Shown here in pieces: positions 27,147-32,880 of a DNA stretch of 32,880 nt. This stretch comes from an uncultured Myxococcales bacterium. GTDB lineage: Bacteria; Myxococcota_A; UBA9042. The notes under the pieces were generated by a model. The model was not told the DNA's origin. It saw only the letters and a program-made list of their open reading frames with translations, and ran no database searches. The stretch is from assembly GCA_937910235.1 (NCBI GenBank), contig CALENB010000519.1, forward strand, positions 1-32,880, in the 5' to 3' direction. Made by a program: the position numbers and the translations under genes. Position 1 is the stretch's first letter. Each line of letters opens with the position of its first letter.

Positions 27147-28126
27147 GGTGCCCATCACGGTCGCTTGGTGGGATGCCCCGTTTGCCTGGGCTCGTTCAGC
27201 GGCGATTATGTCGGACTGCAGCCGGTTGGGCGGCGCTCTGCGTCCTCGCGACTGCCTGTCAGCGCGAAACACCTCGACCTCCGCTGGCTGCGTCGGCGGA
27301 GCGGCCGGCGCTGCCGAACGCCGCACGACGCATCGTGTCACTGTCACCGGCGCTGACTGAGGTGCTGTTCGCGGTTGGCTGCGGCGCCGCCCTGGTAGCA
27401 CGCGATGGCTGGAGCGATTATCCGCCGGCTGCGCTGAAGGCCCAGAAACTCAGCGGACTTGTGCCGCCGGTCGAGGCCGTCGTGGCCGCCCGTCCAGACC
27501 TCGTGCTCAGCCATTTTCCGCCGCAGCGGCTGCGCGCGGGGCTCGACGCAGCGGGCGTCGTCTGGCGCGGACTGGCGCCGCAGCGGCTCGACGAGGTCGC
27601 CGCCACGTTCAGCGACATCGGGCGACTCTGTGGCCGCCCAGCCGATGGCGCTGCCCTCTCGGCGGCGTGGCAGCAGGCCGTCGCTGACGTTCGCGCTGCG
27701 CGCAAAGACGGCCCCCACCCCAGCGTCTACCTCGAGTTGGACCCGGGTGGCGGGCGGCCGCATACCGTGGGTCGCGGCACATTTCTCGACGACGTCATCC
27801 AGGCCGCCGGCGGCCGCAACGTCATGGCAGATGCGGGTCGCTGGCTACAGGTGTCCACAGAGCAGGTCCTCACGGCGGCGCCAGACGTCATCCTGCTCAC
27901 CGTCGCGGCGCGTGACGCCCCGGCACGCGTCGCGGCGCTGCGCGCCAGGGCCGGTTGGCAGCGCGTCCCTGCGGTGCGGTCTGGCCGCATCTTCACCGTT
28001 GACCCAGACCTGATGAGCCGGCCAGGTCCACGGCTGCTCGTCGGTCTCCGCGCGGTCGCCCGCCACTTGTCGCCGCGTGCGCTGCCGCCCTATCCGGCCC
28101 AGCTGCGCGCGCTCATGGGCCAGTGA
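27143..28126 (+). CDS. BtuF-like ABC-transporter substrate-binding lipoprotein
   Basis: A 327-residue binding protein of the cobalamin/Fe3+-siderophore class (periplasmic-binding type III fold). The ATG overlaps the previous stop (ATGA), indicating coupled translation. The signal ends in ATAC with Cys39 as lipid site. Family marks are RIVSLSPALTEVLFAVG at about 63-79, PPVEAVVAARPDLVL at about 107-121, the long linking helix, GGRNVMAD and PDVILL in the second lobe. No permease or ATPase gene follows in the window; the next gene is an unrelated endopeptidase after 209 bases. Cobalamin is the best guess for cargo, with heme or a siderophore as alternatives. Confidence 0.85.
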   Translation: MRCPSRSLGGMPRLPGLVQRRLCRTAAGWAALCVLATACQRETPRPPLAASAERPALPNAARRIVSLSPALTEVLFAVGCGAALVARDGWSDYPPAALKAQKLSGLVPPVEAVVAARPDLVLSHFPPQRLRAGLDAAGVVWRGLAPQRLDEVAATFSDIGRLCGRPADGAALSAAWQQAVADVRAARKDGPHPSVYLELDPGGGRPHTVGRGTFLDDVIQAAGGRNVMADAGRWLQVSTEQVLTAAPDVILLTVAARDAPARVAALRARAGWQRVPAVRSGRIFTVDPDLMSRPGPRLLVGLRAVARHLSPRALPPYPAQLRALMGQ

Positions 28127-28335
28127 GTCAGGCACGACCGGCCCTGTCGCGGCTCCACAATCAGGACGCTCAATGGCCACCGAACCCGTATTTATGGGGT
28201 CGTAGCGAAGATCCAGATTCGGCGACGCTGAAATAACGCTAGCGCTCTGCCGGACGTCTGCTACTTTGCGCAGCGCAGTGTGCATGGTTGTGCGACCCAC
28301 GCGCGCAGTCGCTCCCTCCTTTGCTCAGGTGTTTC

Positions 28336-29502
28336 ATGGCTCACGTCTTTCGAGGCTGCTTGACCTGCCTCACGATCCTCAGCCTCGGTCTACCGGCGGC
28401 GTTCGCGACGACGCCCACTCACCCCAAATCAGCAGCTCAAAAAACCGTGCGTCGCGTCACCAACGCGACACCACAGTCCACATCGACGGTCATCACGCCT
28501 GATGGCCAGCCGGCGCCGGCGCCAGCCAGCTCCACCCCCCGTGGCGGCGCAGCGACGGGGCCCAACGCCGGACTTCAGGCCGTGCAAGGTGTGGCAGACG
28601 CCGTCTGGGCAGCCCGCACGGCACGACGCCAACACCCGGCGTCCCTCATGGTCACGCGAAAGACGCCCAAGGTCAGCTGGGTGCGCGCCCTCACCCGGTC
28701 GCGCGTGCCGGAAGACGTCACGCACGCGCTCGCGCTCGGCGGGACAGGTGCTCCGATCAAGAGCCGGCGTGCGATCTCCATCCGCACCCAGAAGCTGAAG
28801 GTTGAAGAGTCGGTGCGGTCGGTCGCCTACAAGGCGTGCACCTCGCCGCAGGCGCTCGCCGCCGCGAACGATTTGACGTGGGATCCCGAGGGTACGCCCA
28901 TCCCCGCTGGCAGCGTATTGAAGGTTCCGCTGCGATTTCGTGCGGCCTCCGGCTTCTCCAAGGCGGTCCGTTTGCGCACCGCCCCCGGCGTCCGCGCGTC
29001 GCGCGTTCATCATGCGTGGGGTCGTCCCTATGTCGTGCGCCTGCTCCAAGACGCCTTCCGTGCGGTGCACCAGCGCTGGCCAGATCGCCACCCCTTCATT
29101 GTCCACGACGTCTCGCGTTTCGGCGGCGGCAAGCTGGGTCATCACAAGTCGCACCGCGCGGGTCGGGACATCGACATCGGCTATCCGACCCGAGAGGCCA
29201 CGCGCAAGGAGTGGGGTCGCCCGGCGCTGGAGACCATCGACTACGCGCGCCTGTGGTTTGTCATCGATCAGCTTGAGCGGACTGGCTACGTCGCCGCGAT
29301 CTACATGAGTCCGCGCATTCAGCGGAAGCTGTACGATCACGCTGTCGCGCAAGGCGCGGCGCTCGCCCGGGTGGAGACGCTCTTTCAGTATCCGTGTGCG
29401 AAGGGCGCCAAACGCACGTTGATTCGCCACGCCAAGGGCCATCGCGACCACATGCACATTCGTTTTGCGAGCCCGAAGGACCTGCCCGAGCTTGAGTCCT
29501 AA
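28336..29502 (+). CDS. LysM plus MepA-like (M74) murein endopeptidase, exported
   Basis: A 388-residue peptidoglycan hydrolase. The start at 28336 has CAGGTG upstream and gives a signal peptide of about 24 residues (ending AAFA). A Pro/Thr-rich linker leads to a LysM-like module at about 150-198 (VEESVRSVAYKACTSPQALAA and AGSVLKVP), which would bind cell wall. The catalytic part has the M74 zinc pattern: His273 and Asp280 in SHRAGRDID, and HRDHMH at 369-374. E. coli MepA cleaves D-Ala-meso-DAP cross-links; the same reaction is expected here. The 209 bases upstream carry no promoter I would defend. It is followed by the caspase-like lipoprotein gene, which has its own promoter. Confidence 0.88.
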   Translation: MAHVFRGCLTCLTILSLGLPAAFATTPTHPKSAAQKTVRRVTNATPQSTSTVITPDGQPAPAPASSTPRGGAATGPNAGLQAVQGVADAVWAARTARRQHPASLMVTRKTPKVSWVRALTRSRVPEDVTHALALGGTGAPIKSRRAISIRTQKLKVEESVRSVAYKACTSPQALAAANDLTWDPEGTPIPAGSVLKVPLRFRAASGFSKAVRLRTAPGVRASRVHHAWGRPYVVRLLQDAFRAVHQRWPDRHPFIVHDVSRFGGGKLGHHKSHRAGRDIDIGYPTREATRKEWGRPALETIDYARLWFVIDQLERTGYVAAIYMSPRIQRKLYDHAVAQGAALARVETLFQYPCAKGAKRTLIRHAKGHRDHMHIRFASPKDLPELES

Positions 29503-29649
29503 CGCGCTGCCTGACCAAGGCGCGCCGCTGCGCGCATGCGCCGCTTGTATCGGTGTGCCCGCTGCATTGATGCGCCGCCACTTTCGTACACTCCTGAGAA
29601 AACACGTGAAACCACACGCGGATTCGGCTGTGTGACGGCAAATACACCT

Positions 29650-29678
29650 TTGACCGGGTGCCACGCGATGGGTATCCT
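29650..29678 (+). promoter_or_regulatory. sigma70-like promoter for the caspase-like lipoprotein gene
   Basis: TTGACC (29650-29655) and TATCCT (29673-29678) are 17 bases apart and predict a leader of about 45 bases before the ATG at 29730. It excludes the longer frame starting at 29658. Confidence 0.58.
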
Positions 29679-29729
29679 CCTGCGCCTCGCCCAAAGGGCC
29701 ACCGCCGCCCCGTCACAGGATTTGAGCCC

Positions 29730-32372
29730 ATGCGTCGACTCTCTCTCGCCACCGTCCGCCGCGTTCGCCTGCTCACCGCCGCGCTGTCTGTCAGCGCGCT
29801 GGCTGCCGGCGCATTGGCCGCCGGCACAATCGGGCTCGCAGGCTGTGGATCCGACCCCGCGGCGACGGATCCTGGCTTCACGATCCCAGATACGACCGGC
29901 GGCGGCGGCGGCACCGGCGACGGCACGACCGCTGGTGTCGGCGACGGCACGAGCGTCGGCGCAGATGGCACGACGGCTGGCGGCGACAGCGGTATGGGTG
30001 CCGGCTCCGACGGAACAGCCACGCGCAACCCGGACACCGGCGCGACGCAACCGCCCATCGCCAAGCACATTGGCTACAAGAGCCAAGAGCTACGCATCCG
30101 CATCGTCGGCCCGAGCGGCCGACGGCATACGGTCGTATCAGGCGGCGTCGTCGACATCGCAGGGGTGCTCTTCGGCAACGCGGACGAGATCGGCTGGCAG
30201 CACAGCAACGGCTCGGGCGGCAAGGCCTACGGCGCGCCTTTCTTTCAGACTGGCAAGGTCGAGCTGACGCCTGGTGACAACGACATCACCGTCACGGCGA
30301 AGAGAGGCGACGCGATCGCGACCGACCACATCACGATCACCTACAATCCGGTGTTTCAGTTCTCGGACCGGATTCGCGTCGAGCCTCGCGTCATCAAGGT
30401 CGGCAAGGCGACCAACGTGCACGCCATCGTCAGCCTCGGCAAGACGACCAACTTCATCGCCGGCAGCCTGAAGGTGTTTCGCACTGACAACGCAGGCAAC
30501 CAGCTCAAGAACTTCGGACCGATGGTCGATGACGGCAACCTCTCGGCGTCGGGGGACGAGATCAAGGGCGACGGGAACTACTCGCAGAAGTTCAGTATCA
30601 ACGACAGCAAGCCGGGGACGGTGCGCATCCGCGCGTCGATCCTGTTCAAGGTTGGCGCGAAGCAGTACGCCGCGTTCACGGACGTCGCCGAGATCGACAT
30701 CGTGGAGAACATCGCCGTGAGCGACTGCGACGGCATGAAAGCGCTGCTAGAGAAGGCGAAAGGCGCCGCAAAAAGCGCGACGGGCTCGGCCGCAGGGCAG
30801 ACCGCGTCGCTCGACCTCCTCAAGGCGAGCGCGTTGGTCGACTCCGCAGGCAAGGCCGCAGCTGGCGGCGACGGGGTCTGGGTCCGCTTCAAGAATGGCA
30901 TGCTGGCCGCGGTGAACTTGAACCCGGCAGGAACACGCGGTGGCGAGCCGCGCTACGACAGCGTCGAGCAGCTCGGCCTCAGCAATCGGGCGCTCAGCTC
31001 GGTGCGTGTCGAGTCGAAACGCGCGCTCATGTTGGATCCATTCCGCAGTGAGTTTGGCGAGAACGAGATCGGCACCGGCGCGAAGACCATCGCGCAGACG
31101 GCCTGCCCCGCCTACGAGCTCGAGAGTGGCGGCGCGCTGCCAGGTGACAAGGCGACGCTGAATCACTACCGGCACTTCTACCAGTACGGCATCGTGGCCA
31201 TGGCCACCCACGGCGATGCGCTGTTTGGCGAGCTGGATGCGGCTCGACGCGAGGAATACGGCTTTTCAGCGACCGGCAGCCAGGAGATCTTGTGGACCGG
31301 TCACGCCATCCAGTGCAGCTACTTCAAGCAAGCCGCGACGAACCAGACGTGCTCCGAGAAGAAGGCGTGCGGGCCTGAGAGCGAGTGTTTTCTCAACGCG
31401 ACGGGCGGCAACGGCGTCTGTGTAGACCACCTGACCGCCGATTTGCGCCGCGGCCGTGTGATCCTCGGCGCCGACGGTGTGTACGGCATCACGCCAGCGT
31501 TCATCCCACGCCACGCCGCCCGGACCTTTCCCCGCAGCCTGTTCTACCTCGGCGCGTGCCGCTCGCTCTTCAGCGGCAGCATGGCCGCCGAGCTGTTCGC
31601 AGCCGGCGCCGCCGCGGTAGTGGGCTACGACGGCAACGTCACCAACGAGTTCGCGTCCAAATGGGGGAAGACCTTCATCCAGAACGTCATCGGGCAGAAG
31701 AAGCTCTCAGGCGTCGCGCACGTCCAGATCGAGGACGCCGGGCACCCGGGCAGCTTCTTTCGGCTCGTCGGCGCTCAGAACCTCGATGCGTACTTCAGCG
31801 ACCTGCTCAACCCGTCCTGGGAGGCTGGCAATGTCACCGGCTGGATCAAGTCGGGCGACGGTCGTGTCATCGCCAAGCTCGGCAGCACGGTGCCCGTCGG
31901 CGGCAAGTTCATGGGCATCCTCTCGACAGGGCTCGGCTACACCTCCCAGACCGGCGAGCTGCGCCAGCGGTTCTGCGTGCAGCCCGGCCGCAAGACGCTC
32001 TCGTTCTGGTGGAAGTTCTACAGCGAGGAGTTCAAGGAGTTCTGCGGCAGCCAGTACCAGGACGCTTTCCGCGCCGAGCTCGTCGCCGCCGCAGGCAAGA
32101 AGACCATCATCAACGTGAAGGTCGACGACCTCTGCAACAAGGGCTGCGAGGGCAAGGGCGGGAGCACGTGCGGAGGGCAGTACAAGGGGCTCACCAAGGC
32201 CGACGTCTCCTTTGATCAGGGCGACGTCTACATGACGCCGTGGGTCAAGGCGGAGGTCGACGTAGGGCCCTTCGCCGGCAACGGCAACGTGAACCTGCGG
32301 CTCTTCACCACTGACGTCGGCGACTCCGTCTACGATACGGCCATTCTTGTCGACAAGATCGACATCCAGTAG
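29730..32372 (+). CDS. Exported lipoprotein with a caspase-superfamily (clan CD) domain
   Basis: An 880-residue lipoprotein. The signal ends in LAGC (Cys39), followed by a Gly/Asp/Thr-rich linker (about 54-100). Two Ig-like beta domains occupy about 117-205 and 208-325. The central domain (about 330-690) has clan CD marks: a hydrophobic strand ending in His494-Gly (VAMATHGD), then FYLGACRS with Cys610, then AAELFAAGAAAVVGYDG, the helix-strand unit seen in caspases, gingipains and CHAT proteases. Between His and Cys lies a Cys-rich insert (Cys 529, 541, 547, 553, 564). The C-terminal 180 residues form a jelly-roll-like domain (FCVQPG, LSFWWKFYSEEF, ILVDKIDI). No activity is proven; clan CD is my reading of the His/Cys pattern. 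It would act at the cell surface or in the periplasm. Confidence 0.72.
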   Translation: MRRLSLATVRRVRLLTAALSVSALAAGALAAGTIGLAGCGSDPAATDPGFTIPDTTGGGGGTGDGTTAGVGDGTSVGADGTTAGGDSGMGAGSDGTATRNPDTGATQPPIAKHIGYKSQELRIRIVGPSGRRHTVVSGGVVDIAGVLFGNADEIGWQHSNGSGGKAYGAPFFQTGKVELTPGDNDITVTAKRGDAIATDHITITYNPVFQFSDRIRVEPRVIKVGKATNVHAIVSLGKTTNFIAGSLKVFRTDNAGNQLKNFGPMVDDGNLSASGDEIKGDGNYSQKFSINDSKPGTVRIRASILFKVGAKQYAAFTDVAEIDIVENIAVSDCDGMKALLEKAKGAAKSATGSAAGQTASLDLLKASALVDSAGKAAAGGDGVWVRFKNGMLAAVNLNPAGTRGGEPRYDSVEQLGLSNRALSSVRVESKRALMLDPFRSEFGENEIGTGAKTIAQTACPAYELESGGALPGDKATLNHYRHFYQYGIVAMATHGDALFGELDAARREEYGFSATGSQEILWTGHAIQCSYFKQAATNQTCSEKKACGPESECFLNATGGNGVCVDHLTADLRRGRVILGADGVYGITPAFIPRHAARTFPRSLFYLGACRSLFSGSMAAELFAAGAAAVVGYDGNVTNEFASKWGKTFIQNVIGQKKLSGVAHVQIEDAGHPGSFFRLVGAQNLDAYFSDLLNPSWEAGNVTGWIKSGDGRVIAKLGSTVPVGGKFMGILSTGLGYTSQTGELRQRFCVQPGRKTLSFWWKFYSEEFKEFCGSQYQDAFRAELVAAAGKKTIINVKVDDLCNKGCEGKGGSTCGGQYKGLTKADVSFDQGDVYMTPWVKAEVDVGPFAGNGNVNLRLFTTDVGDSVYDTAILVDKIDIQ

Positions 32373-32406
32373 GACTCTGCGGCCAAGGTCGCGCCACCTA
32401 CGCTGA

Positions 32407-32424
32407 CGGTCTGATCGCAGACCG
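32407..32424 (+). terminator. Short hairpin after the caspase-like gene
   Basis: CGGTCTG and CAGACCG form a perfect 7-bp stem with a 4-base loop, 35 bases after the stop. No T-tract follows, so any terminator role is weak or Rho-assisted. Confidence 0.3.
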
Positions 32425-32440
32425 ACTGTCGCATCTCACC

Positions 32441-32470
32441 CACGGCGGGCCTCTCTGGAGGTCCGCCGTG
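32441..32470 (+). promoter_or_regulatory. Hairpin covering the ribosome site and GTG start of the nucleotidyltransferase
   Basis: Bases 32441-32453 pair with 32458-32470 in a 13-bp stem (one G-U) with loop TCTG. The 3' arm contains the Shine-Dalgarno GGAGG (32457-32461 region) and the last three pairs are the GTG start itself. A TTTT follows five bases later, so it might also terminate the upstream transcript. Confidence 0.65.
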
Positions 32471-32880
32471 CGCGCTTTTGTCCTCGCTGCCGGTCTTGGC
32501 ACGCGTCTTCGTCCCCTGACCCGCCTCCTACCGAAGCCTTTGGTCACGGCGGGCGACATGCCGCTCGTCGAGCGCACGATCCGCCAGATCGCCGCGGCCG
32601 GAATCACTGAGATCGGCATCAATCTGTTCTACATGCCCGAGATCATCATCGATAAGCTCGGCGACGGCCGGCGTTTCGGTGTCAACCTGACTTGGTTCGA
32701 CGAACGCCTGCCCCTGCCTGGCGAGTCGGAGCCGCGCAGCGAGCCACTCGGGACAGGGGGCGGCCTCAAGGCTGCACAGGACTTCCTGACAGCGGACGGC
32801 GACGAGGCGTTCCTGCTCGTCAACAGCGACGCGTGGCACACGTTTGACCTGCGCGCAGTCGCCGCCCGGTACGACCCCGC
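32468..32880 (+). CDS. Nucleotidyltransferase (MurU/sugar-phosphate type), 5' part
   Basis: The window ends after 137 codons with the frame open. The start GTG at 32468 is fixed by GGAGG 6-7 bases upstream and by the conserved opening RAFVLAAGLGTRLRPLT, the nucleotide-binding loop of NTP-transferases, which directly follows. LPKPLV carries the conserved lysine, EPLGTGGGLK the sugar/nucleotide loop and VNSD the metal-binding Asp. Closest by eye are MurNAc-1-phosphate uridylyltransferase (MurU) and mannose-1-phosphate guanylyltransferase types; the part that would distinguish them is missing. It joins a sugar 1-phosphate to an NTP to make an activated sugar. Its start is embedded in a 13-bp hairpin. 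Confidence 0.9.
   Translation, partial: MRAFVLAAGLGTRLRPLTRLLPKPLVTAGDMPLVERTIRQIAAAGITEIGINLFYMPEIIIDKLGDGRRFGVNLTWFDERLPLPGESEPRSEPLGTGGGLKAAQDFLTADGDEAFLLVNSDAWHTFDLRAVAARYDP

Overview
The window is very GC-rich (roughly two thirds G+C by eye), densely coded and bacterial. The protein set suggests a Gram-negative deltaproteobacterium in the broad sense (Myxococcota or Bradymonadota-like). Signs of this are seven predicted lipoproteins, PEGA-domain and AAA-TPR proteins, a TonB-dependent outer-membrane receptor, and a surface lipoprotein with a Gly/Asp/Thr-rich linker after its lipobox. The taxonomic call is an inference from gene content. I see no rRNA, tRNA, CRISPR array, insertion sequence or phage gene.

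Layout. (1) Positions 1-10,797 are all on the minus strand and read right to left. The order is low-specificity threonine aldolase, a fused 2Fe-2S/molybdopterin xanthine dehydrogenase-like enzyme, an M20 carbamoylase/allantoate amidohydrolase-like enzyme, a nitrilase-family amidase, an S9 peptidase, an M48 membrane metallopeptidase, a trypsin-like lipoprotein with its own promoter, and the first 15 codons of a further gene. The first four look like a nitrogen-compound (purine, pyrimidine or ureide) catabolic operon; the next three are peptidases. (2) Positions 11,130-21,477 hold a small charged protein (+), a lipoprotein form of the YyaL/DUF255 thioredoxin-like family (-), a PEGA protein with a duplicated membrane module (+), an AAA-ATPase/TPR protein (-), MutS2 (+) and a 65-residue protein (-). 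(3) Positions 21,582-28,126 hold a catalytically degenerate NlpC/P60-like lipoprotein (-), a three-repeat lipoprotein (+) ended by a strong intrinsic terminator, and a coupled trio: TonB-dependent receptor, beta-propeller lipoprotein and BtuF-like binding lipoprotein. The trio has the architecture of the Bacteroides BtuB-BtuG-BtuF cobalamin uptake system. (4) Positions 28,336-32,880 hold a LysM plus MepA-like (M74) murein endopeptidase, a large caspase-fold lipoprotein, and the start of a sugar nucleotidyltransferase whose Shine-Dalgarno and GTG start lie inside a 13-bp hairpin.

The most interesting items are the exported caspase-like lipoprotein, the BtuG-like uptake operon with a terminator inside the receptor's leader, the hairpin that covers the nucleotidyltransferase start, and the XDH/M20/nitrilase/threonine aldolase cluster. 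All functions are read from sequence motifs without database searches.
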